Assembly (NCBI GenBank): GCA_030426385.1
Contig: JAUHYI010000012.1
Span: 1-64,000, forward strand
DNA length: 64,000 nucleotides
Origin: Phycisphaerae bacterium
Lineage (GTDB): Bacteria > Planctomycetota > Phycisphaerae > Phycisphaerales > Phycisphaeraceae
Direction: 5' to 3'
The notes under the pieces are model-generated. The model was not told the DNA's origin. It did no database searches and saw only the letters and a program-made list of their open reading frames with translations. Of the stretch, positions 38,341 through 46,506 are shown piece by piece (within the stretch, counting starts at the first letter, position 1; each line of letters begins with the position of its first letter). A program made the position numbers and the translations under genes.

Positions 38341-38358
38341 TTAACGTGCTTAACGTGC
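38341..38358. promoter_or_regulatory. Tandem TTAACGTGC direct repeat before the WYL gene
   Basis: TTAACGTGC occurs twice in immediate succession, about 40 bp upstream of the WYL start codon. It is a candidate operator for autoregulation. Confidence 0.45.
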
Positions 38359-38444
38359 AATGATATCGATCGTGATTAGAGTATCAGTCTAGGTATAAAA
38401 TGAAAACATGTCGAACGTGCTGTTTTCTGGGTAATCGTTTCCTG

Positions 38445-38705
38445 TTAAAACCAAGCCGCCACGCGGTTGGCTATCGATCCCATCTCAATGTTTGCTAGCA
38501 GGGCTTCGACCTCCCGGCCGGATAGCGGGCTGCCCTCAATGCAGGTCGACGAGCCTATGCTTTCCGTGGTGGCGACTCGCCGTAATGCCGCAAACCGTTT
38601 GGGAGCGCGCTTGCCCAAGGCTGACCATGTTCCTTTGAATTCATTGATCTCTGCGAAGATCTTCAGCATCGGGTTCGTGATAGTCAGCGTGTCAGTATTG
38701 AGCAT
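38445..38705 (-). pseudogene. N-terminal fragment of a Fic-family protein
   Basis: 86 residues match the N-terminal Fic-associated region: FKGTWSALGKRAPKRFAALRRVATTESIGSSTCIEGSPLSGREVEALLANIE. This is the segment with the SSxxEG inhibitory-helix-like wording (SSTCIEG, usually SSTRIEG). The frame then ends SIANRVAAWF and the catalytic HPFxxGNGR motif is absent, so the protein is truncated to about a quarter. It is a relic of an AMP-transferase or toxin gene in the island, near its right end. Confidence 0.7.
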
Positions 38706-38899
38706 GATCCATCCGTTAATCCATCCAATTTAGGCTTGTCTGAGATGATTGCACTATTTTGCCATCTCATTTGTATCCAATTGCGATTCATTGGCACATG
38801 AGGTCGAGTACAGCACTACGAAACGTCCCATGAAAGCAAGGGTGGGGGGCTGTGGCCTATGCGGTAGAATGTGGCGGGGGGGCAGGGGTGATAAGGGGG

Positions 38900-39089
38900 T
38901 CACGCTTCATCTTCCAAGGCAGCGTCGATCATGGCTTGGATGCCGCGCTTTACAACGCGGGGCAAGTCGGCCCATACCTCGATCAGTTGGGCGAGGTCGG
39001 GGCAGCTTACATGTGCTGGTGTATCGCTCGCTACGCATGGCGCTGCGCGTGTTTCGGAATGGTCGCTGTCATCGAGGAATTGTGGGTTT
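38900..39089 (-). pseudogene. Displaced C-terminal tail of the integrase at the right island end
   Basis: On the minus strand a frame leaves the att repeat as SRGDSNPRA and continues NPQFLDDSDHSETRAAP, then PDLAQLIEVWADLPRVVKRG and ends ALEDEA at TGA 38900-38902. At the other island end the same frame leaves the repeat as SRGDSNPRA-ETVS-stop inside ssrA. Joining the island ends in a circle therefore gives an integrase with a tail of about 63 residues beyond the att core. The tail wording is protein-like. Confidence 0.65.
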
Positions 39090-39210
39090 GCACGGGGGTT
39101 CGAATCCCCCCGGCTCCACTGTTTACGATGACAAGCATTGGCAGAAATATTCTGCGTATGCCTGAAATCACCAGAAATAGGACCGCCCAGCTTTTGGGTG
39201 GTCCTTTTTT
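39090..39210 (+). repeat. Right attachment repeat (attR)
   Basis: Identical over 121 bp to 21006-21126. It holds the last 29 nt of ssrA and the full terminator, without the rest of the tmRNA gene. It marks the right boundary of the island. Confidence 0.92.
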
Positions 39211-39653
39211 TGTGCCTGCATTTTCGGGCGTTTCGTGCTCATTTCATAGCACATTTCATGGCATATTTCGCTGCGACACAGGCTGGTTGAGCGGCATGGC
39301 TCAGGCCATCACATCTCCCGTGCGATGGCGATGCCATGGCTGTGTCCGATCTAATGATTAACCGCGGTCAGCGTATAGGTCATACGGATTACGATAAATA
39401 CGCGCGCGTAGATTTTTATTAGCTCCCGGTGAATACCGGGAGTTTGTGTGAAGGGGAAATTGAGGCCGCGCGAGTTTTTAACGGGATGGGTATCAGGGCC
39501 AACGAACTCGTTCTGCCTCCATGTTGAATCAATTCGCAGCCCGGGCGGATCACTGCCGCAATTTTGAAAGTTCATCTTGACATCATGATTTGAAAGGAAT
39601 ATATTCAGGCTATGATTTAATGTTAAATCACGGTGGTTTAAAGTTTAATCAAA
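39211..39653. other. Gene-free junction between island and LacI gene
   Basis: The first about 100 bp resemble the integrase 3' region seen at the left end. On the minus strand the wording is AAKYAMKCAMK, a stop, then ARNARKCRHKKRTTQKL, probably a relic of an earlier related island. A hairpin element TTAGCTCCCGGTGAATACCGGGAG lies at 39419-39442. The LacI operator region ends the stretch. No intact gene is seen. Confidence 0.55.
39613..39651. promoter_or_regulatory. Operator-like palindromes before the LacI gene
   Basis: TGATTTAATGTTAAATCA (39613-39630) is an 8+2+8 perfect inverted repeat. A weaker copy, TGGTTTAAAGTTTAATCA (39634-39651), follows directly and reaches to within 2 bp of the ATG. 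This suggests autoregulation. No Shine-Dalgarno is visible. Confidence 0.65.
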
Positions 39654-40739
39654 ATGGCAAGCAAAACGACCACCACAACCACGCGTACACGGCAAAGAGC
39701 TACGCTCGCCGAAATTGGACGCCTGAGTAAAGTTTCACCCACAGTGGTGAGCCAGGTCCTGTCCGGGCGAAAGGGCACATCGCGTTACAGTGACGAAACC
39801 GCCAAGCGTGTAAAGCAGATCGCCAAACGCTTGCATTATCGACCTGGTTTGGCGAGCAAATTTGTGCGTCAAGGTCGTACCCAGATTTTGGGTATCGCGA
39901 TCCCCAGCATTATTGAAGCGTATGTGGCTCGGCTATTGCCTGCCTGTATCGAAGCTGCCAGCGACTTGGGGTTTCAGTTGCTGGTTAACCAGGCTGTGTT
40001 GACCAGTGATGACTATGACGAACGCATTTCAAAATTACTTGATGCCAACGTTGACGGCTTGATATTCTTTGGCAAGCCGAGCTTTTTCGAATCAGAACTT
40101 CACAAAGAATTGATCGCCACACGTCAGCCGGTCGTATGTGTTGAGCACGATGTGGTCGGTTCTGAAATTGACTTCATAGGGATTGATGAGACCAACTGTT
40201 CGAGGCTTGCGGTTGAGCATCTTAAAAAATTAGGGCACCAACGAATTGGTTTTCTATACGAACAGGAATCGCAAATACCTGCGGCTCACGATCGGCGTGT
40301 GGCTTTTGAGAATGCGATCGAGCAAGCAAAGTTGCCAGTGTTATCTGACGCCTACATACAGACCTCTCATAATCTTTTGCCCAACGTTGATGCGGTTATC
40401 TCTAAATTGACTGATCCAGATGAAGCGATCACTGCGGTCGTGGTGCGTGGACACAAACGAGCCCGATGGCTTTACGATCATCTCGTCAAAAGCAATTTTC
40501 GCATTCCGAAAAATCTATCCATCATCGACATGACCGCGCATGATTACGCTGCGGAAGCATTCAAGTTCAATTCTGTGCGAACGCCATTAGAAGCCATGGG
40601 TAAGCAAGCGGTCGAATTGCTTGTGGCAAGAATCAACAATCCAGAGCGTCCTGCACAACGAGTTCTGTGTGCAGGCGAACTTAAGCCAGGGCACACCGTC
40701 CATCAGATCCATCATGTTGGTGATGTTGGCATGGCATGA
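39654..40739 (+). CDS. LacI-family transcriptional regulator
   Basis: A 361-residue sugar-type repressor. The N-terminal helix-turn-helix and hinge read RATLAEIGRLSKVSPTVVSQVLSGRKG, then YSDETAKRVKQIAKRLHYRPGLASKFVRQGRT. The effector domain resembles periplasmic sugar-binding proteins: LGIAIPSIIEAYVARLLPACIEAASDLGFQLLV, ANVDGLIFFGKP, IDFIGIDETNCSRLAVEHLKKLGHQRIGFLYE and NLSIIDMTAHDYAAEAF. It probably controls itself and the cupin and aldolase genes that follow on the same strand. The ligand is unknown. Palindromes overlap its start region. Confidence 0.92.
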   Translation: MASKTTTTTTRTRQRATLAEIGRLSKVSPTVVSQVLSGRKGTSRYSDETAKRVKQIAKRLHYRPGLASKFVRQGRTQILGIAIPSIIEAYVARLLPACIEAASDLGFQLLVNQAVLTSDDYDERISKLLDANVDGLIFFGKPSFFESELHKELIATRQPVVCVEHDVVGSEIDFIGIDETNCSRLAVEHLKKLGHQRIGFLYEQESQIPAAHDRRVAFENAIEQAKLPVLSDAYIQTSHNLLPNVDAVISKLTDPDEAITAVVVRGHKRARWLYDHLVKSNFRIPKNLSIIDMTAHDYAAEAFKFNSVRTPLEAMGKQAVELLVARINNPERPAQRVLCAGELKPGHTVHQIHHVGDVGMA

Positions 40740-40800
40740 GTAAATTCTTTGGCCGATTTTTAACAATGTTATATTTTTTTGTTCAGTAATAAGGAATCGT

Positions 40801-41151
40801 ATGGTGACGAATATTGATGCAGGTTTTAAGCCGTTTGATGAGACGGATACTTATGTTCAAGATGATGTGGGCGGCCTTGAATTTTGGAAAGTATTGCCAG
40901 AGGGTGTTGTTTCTGATGTTGACATGGGTTTGGTTGTAGGAACCGGACCACTGCACAAGCGAGAGGGTTCGCATATGGATTTCCATCAAATATACTTGAT
41001 ATTTGAAGGAAAAGGCCATGTGAATATTGGTGGGAATCGGTTTAGGATTGATCGGCCTGGCATTGCGACTATTCCTTGCGGCACCCTTCATTCCATCGAA
41101 GTCGATTCCGATTCAGTGATGAAGTATGTGTATGTCAATCGCAAAATATGA
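40801..41151 (+). CDS. Single-domain cupin protein
   Basis: A 116-residue small beta-barrel. Motif 1 reads KREGSHMDFHQIYLIFEGKGHVNIGG, with His, His and Glu of the metal site in altered spacing. Motif 2 is RPGIATIPCGTLHSIEVDSD, with PxGxxH. It is a likely sugar isomerase or sensor-type cupin. Located 61 bp after the LacI gene and 95 bp before the aldolase gene, it probably belongs to the same catabolic unit. Confidence 0.85.
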   Translation: MVTNIDAGFKPFDETDTYVQDDVGGLEFWKVLPEGVVSDVDMGLVVGTGPLHKREGSHMDFHQIYLIFEGKGHVNIGGNRFRIDRPGIATIPCGTLHSIEVDSDSVMKYVYVNRKI

Positions 41152-41246
41152 AGTTTTGTGTGAATTCAAATAATTTTTATTGGTTTTAAAAATCGTGCGC
41201 ATTCATGTGAATGTGTTCCGTGTGATTTGCTTTGGAGAGATATTTG

Positions 41247-42053
41247 TTGAATACGTTTAGAGAGAAAATGAATAGTGGCCAGGCTTTGCTTGGTTTGGCA
41301 CACATGTACTCTTCGGAGGGAATCATTGAAGGCATGGGGGGTGGCTGGGATTTTGTATGGATTGATATGCAGCATGGACAACATGACTTTCATTCCACAT
41401 TGAATGCGATTCGTGCTTCCGAATGCACGGGATTGCATTCGATTGTTCGTGTGCCTGGCCATAGCCCTGAGACCGCGCAGAAAGTGGCTGATATGGATCC
41501 TGATGGGATCATGATTCCTATGGTTAATGATGCCCGTGATGCAGAGCGAGCGGTTAATGCTTTGTGCTTTCCACCCGTTGGAGATCGTAGCTATGGCGGT
41601 CGTCGTGTTATTGATCGACATGGCCGCGATTTTTATAAAGATCGCGGGCTTGTCACGATTGTTCAAATCGAAACCCCCGAAGCCGTCGAGCAGGCAGAGG
41701 CGATTGCTGCGACCGAAGGCGTTGATGTGTTGTTTTTCGGTTCAGATGATATGAAGTTGCGGATGGGTTTGGATTTGGCCGTGTCCGCCGAACAAAACAA
41801 TGATCTTGCTGAGGCTCAGCGTAAAGTGGCGGCCGCTGCTGCATCGGCAGGGAAATGGTCGGGCATTGTTTCAACGTCACCAGAATCAGTGAATTTACAT
41901 CTCCAAATGGGGTATCAGTTGGTCGTTGGTGGTGGTGATATTGGATTTTTACGGTCTGGTGCATCACGGCAACTCGAGACGCTTAAAAATGCTATTAGCC
42001 ATGAAAGCGTTAACAAAACCGATGGCGCTACAGGTGGTTTGTATGGCAATTAG
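41247..42053 (+). CDS. HpcH/HpaI-type aldolase
   Basis: A 268-residue class II pyruvate-type aldolase (TIM barrel). Visible are GGGWDFVWIDMQHGQHDF with the catalytic His region, HSIVRVPGHSPETAQKVADMDPDGIMIPMV with the substrate-binding Arg, and TIVQIETPEAVEQAEAIA with the metal Glu. The second metal Asp is in FFGSDDMKLRMG, where most relatives read GPxDLS. TTG 41247 is taken as start because GGAGAGA lies 6 bp upstream; TTG 41232 is an upstream option. It probably cleaves a 2-keto acid derived from a sugar acid, under LacI control. Confidence 0.85.
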   Translation: MNTFREKMNSGQALLGLAHMYSSEGIIEGMGGGWDFVWIDMQHGQHDFHSTLNAIRASECTGLHSIVRVPGHSPETAQKVADMDPDGIMIPMVNDARDAERAVNALCFPPVGDRSYGGRRVIDRHGRDFYKDRGLVTIVQIETPEAVEQAEAIAATEGVDVLFFGSDDMKLRMGLDLAVSAEQNNDLAEAQRKVAAAAASAGKWSGIVSTSPESVNLHLQMGYQLVVGGGDIGFLRSGASRQLETLKNAISHESVNKTDGATGGLYGN

Positions 42054-42321
42054 TTTTGGTTGCAAAGACTGAAATTGACTGAGTTTGGTTTTGGCGTAAA
42101 TGTTTATCGCAATGAAAACATCATAAATGGGTGAGTTTGAGTAAGGGCAAAAGATTACAGCATGCCCATTTCAATCGTAGCGTTTACGTCTGCAAAACAA
42201 GGATGTTTCTGCCTACGAAATGGGACAATGGCGCGTCGCCCGCGACACATCGAACGTTACGATTGGATTGGTTGTGGTTTCGTTGGCCGCGAGAGGTGTG
42301 TGTGCGTGTCGGACTTTTAAG

Positions 42322-43110
42322 TTACAGGCTGAGCAGTTGTAGCAATGACGTGATGAGGTCGATGTAGATTTCGGTGACGGTCAGGGCCAGGGCGAAGAGT
42401 TGACCCGCGAAGATGAAAACGAGGATGAAGGCGAACAGGAAAATCTGTTGCTTGGAAGGGTCAGCCAGAAGGCGGGCGTAGGGTCGATAGAAATTCGCGA
42501 GGATGGCTGATCCGTCGAGCGGTGGGATGGGAATGAGGTTGAACAGGCACAAGAGGAAATTGATGTTGCCGAAGATCAGGAGAAAGTCGGCGAGTTGGCC
42601 GGGTATGGTCAGGTCGGTGCCCGCCGGTGGATTGAAAGTGTCAGGTGCGACGGTGATCATGATGGTCATGGCCGCGAGTGTGATCAAAGCGAGGATTAAA
42701 TTGGTGGCTGGCCCAGCGACAGCGACGAATGCTTCGGCGTATTTGCCACGCATGCGGGTAGGATCGATGGGCATTTGTCCCCATGCGATGCCAAAGCAAA
42801 GTAGGGCAGCGATGGAATACGGCCCCATGTGGATCAGGGGATTGCCGGTCATGCGATTGTGGGTGATGGGGGTTTGATCGCCGCATCGGATGGCGGCCCA
42901 GCCGTGTGCCAGCTCGTGAAGCACGATGCTGATGGTGACGGTGATAACCACGCTGAAAAAATAGAATTGAGTTTCGGGGTGAAAAGCGTTCTGTATGAAA
43001 AGATTGTCAAGCACAGCGGAGGGGTATCCCAATCGTGTTGAAAAGTAACGGGCGAATACAGCGAAGCGGCGGTAGGCGTTATCATAGTCGTTAATGAACT
43101 GCGTGAACAA
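42322..43110 (-). CDS. M50-family (site-2 protease like) metallopeptidase
   Basis: A 262-residue polytopic membrane protein. The zinc motif HELAHG is in ISIVLHELAHGWAAIRCGD. The third ligand is in NLIPIPPLDGSAILA. Additional helices include FVAVAGPATNLILALITLAAM and a final hydrophobic run. Length and topology fit the minimal M50B type without PDZ domain, as in rhomboid-like regulated proteolysis or maturation. The substrate is unknown. Its start codon lies inside the start region of mltA on the opposite strand, so the genes overlap head to head. Confidence 0.88.
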   Translation of the reverse strand: MFTQFINDYDNAYRRFAVFARYFSTRLGYPSAVLDNLFIQNAFHPETQFYFFSVVITVTISIVLHELAHGWAAIRCGDQTPITHNRMTGNPLIHMGPYSIAALLCFGIAWGQMPIDPTRMRGKYAEAFVAVAGPATNLILALITLAAMTIMITVAPDTFNPPAGTDLTIPGQLADFLLIFGNINFLLCLFNLIPIPPLDGSAILANFYRPYARLLADPSKQQIFLFAFILVFIFAGQLFALALTVTEIYIDLITSLLQLLSL

Positions 43111-44383
43111 AACTGTCGGCGTGATTGGGTTGATTCTGGCATTGATATGCGTGTCGCAGAGCGGATGCGCCCAGCGAGCGGTGTATGAGCCGGATTATTC
43201 GCGCCCGTTGGGCACCGGTGAGCGTGCGCTGGAATTGGTGCCCGAGTCGCAATGGCCTGACCTGTCGGTGGCGTATCGCACTGCGGACGGCGGGTTAGCT
43301 CGAGCGACGAAGCTGAGTCTGGACTGGTTCAACATCGAATCAACCAAGCGATTTTTCCCGTTGGAAAGTATCACCCATGATCAGGCGCGGGCCAGTGTGT
43401 TTGCGTTTGATAAGGTGCTAAGCGAAAGCCGATCGGCGGAGCAGTTTGTGGCATCGTTGCAACGGCAATTCGATCTGTACCAAAGTGTGGGGTGGGACAG
43501 CATGGGGACGGTGCTGTACACGGGGTACTACGCGCCGGTGTTGCCTGCATCACGGCAGCGGACGGGGATGTATCGCTATCCGTTGTATCAGAAGCCAAGC
43601 GATCTGGCGGTGAATCCAGCGACGGGAGAAATCCTGGGCAGGCGGGTGGGCGAAACGATCGTGAACTATCCCGTGCGTCGTGAGATTGAGGCGACGGGAA
43701 TGTTGCGCGGGTTGGAATTGGTTTACCTCAAAGACAAGTTCGATGTGTACATGGCGCAGTTGCAAGGTTCCGCGAAATTGGCGATGGCTGATGGGACGGA
43801 AATGTTCGTAGGGTATGCCGGGAGCAACGGGCACGAATACACGAGCGTGAGTAAAAAGCTGGTGGCTGATGGCGAGCTGCGTAAGGATGAATTAAATCTG
43901 GCAGGAGTGCGACGCTATTTTCGTAACAACCCGGAGAAGCTGGACACGTACCTGAACATGAACGATCGTTACGTGTTTATGAAAGAGTACGACGGCTCGA
44001 ACTGGCCGGCAGGTTCGTTAGGATTTCAGGTCACGCCGATGCGATCGTTGGCGACGGATAAGTCGGTGTTCCCACGCGGGGGTGTGGTGTTTGTAAAAAC
44101 GGTGGTGACTGCGCCATCCGGTGGACGGGCGCGGTTGGCCCATTTCATGCTCGATCAGGACACCGGCGGTGCGATTCGGGCCGCAGGTCGCGCGGATATT
44201 TTTATGGGGATCGGCGACGAAGCCGAGACGATGGCTGGTCGGCAATACGATCAGGGGCAGTTGTATTACCTGTTCCTGAAGCCCGCGTATGTGCCGACGT
44301 GGCGACAGCGCCAGGCGCGGGAAGCTGTTGGAGTGGTGAACGTGAACGAGCCAGGAAGCACCGTGGGCGGTGGGATAAAATAA
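43094..44383 (+). CDS. mltA: MltA-type lytic murein transglycosylase (lipoprotein)
   Basis: Cuts peptidoglycan glycan strands with formation of anhydromuramic ends. The 429-residue product has a lipoprotein signal (VGVIGLILALICVSQSGC, with lipobox-like SGC) and the MltA barrel: AFDKVLSESRSAEQFVASLQRQFDLYQSVG, LYTGYYAPVLPASRQRTGMYRYPLY, EIEATGMLRGLELVYLKDKFDVYMAQLQGSAKLAM. The C-terminal 3D domain follows (YVFMKEYDGSNWPAGSLGFQVTPMRSLA, DTGGAIRAAGRADIFMGIGDEAE); its conserved Asp is probably the catalytic acid. GTG 43103 would give a shorter signal and less overlap with the divergent M50 gene. Confidence 0.9.
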   Translation: MNCVNKTVGVIGLILALICVSQSGCAQRAVYEPDYSRPLGTGERALELVPESQWPDLSVAYRTADGGLARATKLSLDWFNIESTKRFFPLESITHDQARASVFAFDKVLSESRSAEQFVASLQRQFDLYQSVGWDSMGTVLYTGYYAPVLPASRQRTGMYRYPLYQKPSDLAVNPATGEILGRRVGETIVNYPVRREIEATGMLRGLELVYLKDKFDVYMAQLQGSAKLAMADGTEMFVGYAGSNGHEYTSVSKKLVADGELRKDELNLAGVRRYFRNNPEKLDTYLNMNDRYVFMKEYDGSNWPAGSLGFQVTPMRSLATDKSVFPRGGVVFVKTVVTAPSGGRARLAHFMLDQDTGGAIRAAGRADIFMGIGDEAETMAGRQYDQGQLYYLFLKPAYVPTWRQRQAREAVGVVNVNEPGSTVGGGIK

Positions 44384-44567
44384 AAGTTAAAAGTTAAAAG
44401 TTAAAAGTTGGGAGGGTAGCGCTAAGCCGCAAGCGGCGGCCAAGAAAAACCTGAAAGCGCGCCGGGGAAACGCGGGGGGGAGGATGGGTAAAGTCTCGCG
44501 GGGGTGAGTGGGGGCAAGTGGGGGGGGCGGGGCTGATGAAATGGGTTAGGTTTGCTAAGATCGGGCG
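44384..44567. repeat. GTTAAAA heptamers and G-rich tracts
   Basis: Three GTTAAAA units follow the mltA stop directly, then GCGCCGGGGAAACGCGGGGG and further G-runs up to cmk. The same two repeat types occur after ftsY and elsewhere. Confidence 0.8.
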
Positions 44568-45365
44568 ATGTCAGAATCTGCGAATCCTGAAAAAGCATTG
44601 ATCATCACGTTGGACGGCCCGGCCGGTTCGGGTAAGTCGACGGTGGCGCGGCTGTTAGCTAAGCGGTTGGGGTTGGAATTTCTGGATACGGGGGCGATGT
44701 ATCGCGGGTTGGCGGCGGCGGCGATCGATGCGGGGATCGACCCGGGTGAGGATGAGGCGGGGGTGGTGAACGTCGCGATTACGTATCCGATCCGGTTTGA
44801 CTGGACGGCCGATCCGCCGCGCTTGAAAGTGGGTGGCCGTGATCTGACGCATCGTTTGCGTGATCCGGATACGACCGGGCATGTGAGTCATGTGGCCTCG
44901 ATGCCTGAGGTGCGTCGGGTATTGGTCGAGGCCCAGCGTCGGATCGGGCGAGAGCACCAGCGATTGGTGACCGAAGGACGCGATCAGGGGTCGGTGGTTT
45001 TTCCTCAGGCACAAGCGAAGTTTTACATGGATGCGTCAGCGGATGTGCGAGCAAAGCGGCGCGTGGAACAATTGGAAGCCGCAGGTCGAGTGGCCAAGCA
45101 CAGCGTGGTCCTGGCCCAGATTATCGATCGCGATCATCGTGATACGACGCGCGAGGATGGCCCGTTGATTTGTCCGGAAGATGCCGAGCGTTTGGATACG
45201 TCGGGGATGTCGCTTGAGGCCGTGGTGGATCATCTCGAGGCACGCGTGCGTGAACGAGTGGGCCAGCAGCAAGCCGAACGCGATGGGGGGGCTGGTGTAG
45301 ATGGCGCGTCAGGCGGTACGGCAGAGGATGTATTGAAATCCGAAGTGACGGAGCGATCGGTTTGA
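44568..45365 (+). CDS. cmk: Cytidylate kinase
   Basis: Phosphorylates CMP and dCMP with ATP. The P-loop is ITLDGPAGSGKSTVARLLAKRLGLEFLDTGAMYRGLA, the family hallmark. Then come LKVGGRDLTHRLRDPDTTGHVSHVASMPEVR, the CMP-binding insert, and LVTEGRDQGSVVFPQAQAKFYMDASADVRAKRR, with IIDRDHRDTTREDGPL. The core is of normal length. The last about 35 residues (RERVGQQQAERDGGAGVDGASGGTAEDVL) are an extra hydrophilic tail. The stop overlaps the start of the acyltransferase gene, forming the common cmk-plsC pair. Confidence 0.95.
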   Translation: MSESANPEKALIITLDGPAGSGKSTVARLLAKRLGLEFLDTGAMYRGLAAAAIDAGIDPGEDEAGVVNVAITYPIRFDWTADPPRLKVGGRDLTHRLRDPDTTGHVSHVASMPEVRRVLVEAQRRIGREHQRLVTEGRDQGSVVFPQAQAKFYMDASADVRAKRRVEQLEAAGRVAKHSVVLAQIIDRDHRDTTREDGPLICPEDAERLDTSGMSLEAVVDHLEARVRERVGQQQAERDGGAGVDGASGGTAEDVLKSEVTERSV

Positions 45366-46039
45366 TCATTGCGCGATTACGACAACGGCATCCAGGTGCA
45401 CCTTTGTGGCGCATCATCGGTTGGTATGGGATCAAGGTAGTGTGCTACCTGTACATGGTGGTTTTTCACCGGTATCGGGTGTGGGGTGTGCGACATATTC
45501 CACGGACGGGGCCGGTGTTATTTGTATCGAATCACCAGAGTTTTTTCGACCCGGTACTGGTGGGCATGGGCGCGCATCGTCGACAGTTTTATTCGTTGGC
45601 CCGAGCGACGTTGTTTCGCAATCCGTTGTTTGCTGGCTGGATTCGATTTTTGAATGCGACGCCAGTGGATCAGGAAAAGTCAGACATCGTGGCGATGCGC
45701 AAGTGCATTGATTTGTTGAAAGATCAGCAGGCGTTGATGATTTTTCCGGAGGGGGCGCGGACGCTGGACGGGACGACGGATGAGTTTGCCACAGGGGTTA
45801 TGCTCGTGATCAAGCGAGCCAAGCCGACGATTATTCCAGTGGCAATTGAGGGTGCGTTTGATGTGTGGCCTCGCGTGAACAAAGCGCCGAAACTGTGGGG
45901 CCGTATCGGGGTGATGTATGGCGAGCCGTTTACATCTGAAGAATTGTTGGCTGGCGGGACGCCCGAGGAAGCGCTGGGACATCTGCGAGAACGTGTAGAA
46001 GCAATGCGTTTAGAAGTGCGTGATCGGATGGCGCGGTAG
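45362..46039 (+). CDS. plsC: 1-acyl-glycerol-3-phosphate acyltransferase (PlsC type)
   Basis: A 225-residue lysophosphatidic-acid acyltransferase family protein. It has an N-terminal hydrophobic stretch (VVCYLYMVVFHRYRVWGV), the HX4D motif in LFVSNHQSFFDPVLVG, FYSLARATLFRNPLFAGWIRFLNATPVDQE, and the substrate motif ALMIFPEGART followed by TIIPVAIEGAFD. It acts at the inner membrane in phospholipid synthesis. TTG 45362 overlaps the cmk stop (TTGA), so translation is coupled. A later ATG would cut the conserved N-terminus. Confidence 0.93.
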   Translation: MIIARLRQRHPGAPLWRIIGWYGIKVVCYLYMVVFHRYRVWGVRHIPRTGPVLFVSNHQSFFDPVLVGMGAHRRQFYSLARATLFRNPLFAGWIRFLNATPVDQEKSDIVAMRKCIDLLKDQQALMIFPEGARTLDGTTDEFATGVMLVIKRAKPTIIPVAIEGAFDVWPRVNKAPKLWGRIGVMYGEPFTSEELLAGGTPEEALGHLRERVEAMRLEVRDRMAR

Positions 46040-46506
46040 TGGGTCCGTTGTGCGCACAAAAGAACGTGGTGAGATCGAAAAAAACGCGGGTGGGCCATAT
46101 TTTTTTTATTCAGGCGTGGGCGAGGGGTTAACGCAATTTTTCGATGCGATGTGGCTGCCGGTGTGCGCACCAGCGCGGACATTGGGCCATGGGTAGGAAC
46201 ACCATCATGGATCGACCCGCGGGATCGGCGTGGCAATGTGGGATGTTTGTGTGGCGGTGTTTCCGATGTGATGGTTCGACGCTTCGGCGTCGTGCGGTGC
46301 GATGACCACGCCGATCAACACCCGTGTGCCTCACCTTGAGTCGAATCATGTCCCAGACTGAACATCACAATCCGATCGACGGAAATTCAGCGACGGGACG
46401 CAGCGTACCCGGCGGTCATGGCGCGATTACCGCGCGATGGCCGTCGGTTTTTTTCAGGGCTTCAATTTTTAGGGATTCGATTTTCAGGAGGTCACTGTGG
46501 CGACGA
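46040..46506. other. Gene-free stretch between convergent plsC and mlaD-like genes
   Basis: I see nothing coding that I can defend. Short frames on both strands are His/Arg-rich without family signals. No terminator with a clear T-run was found. Confidence 0.5.

Noticed and set aside
38301-38420. CTAGGT shared by the pseudo-spacer and the WYL upstream region, as a possible regulatory target
   Set aside because: Only six bases match, with no continuation beyond them and no clear TTN flank. A 6-mer match in this space is expected fairly often by chance. The 36990 site is far better.
38852-39361. Plus-strand frame across attR (MAYAVECGGGAG..)
   Set aside because: The protein-like signal is on the minus strand (integrase tail). 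The plus frame runs through tmRNA sequence and a terminator.
46128-46349. 73-codon minus-strand frame with CPRWCAHRQPH
   Set aside because: His/Arg-rich, no start signal and no recognisable family. Treated as noncoding.
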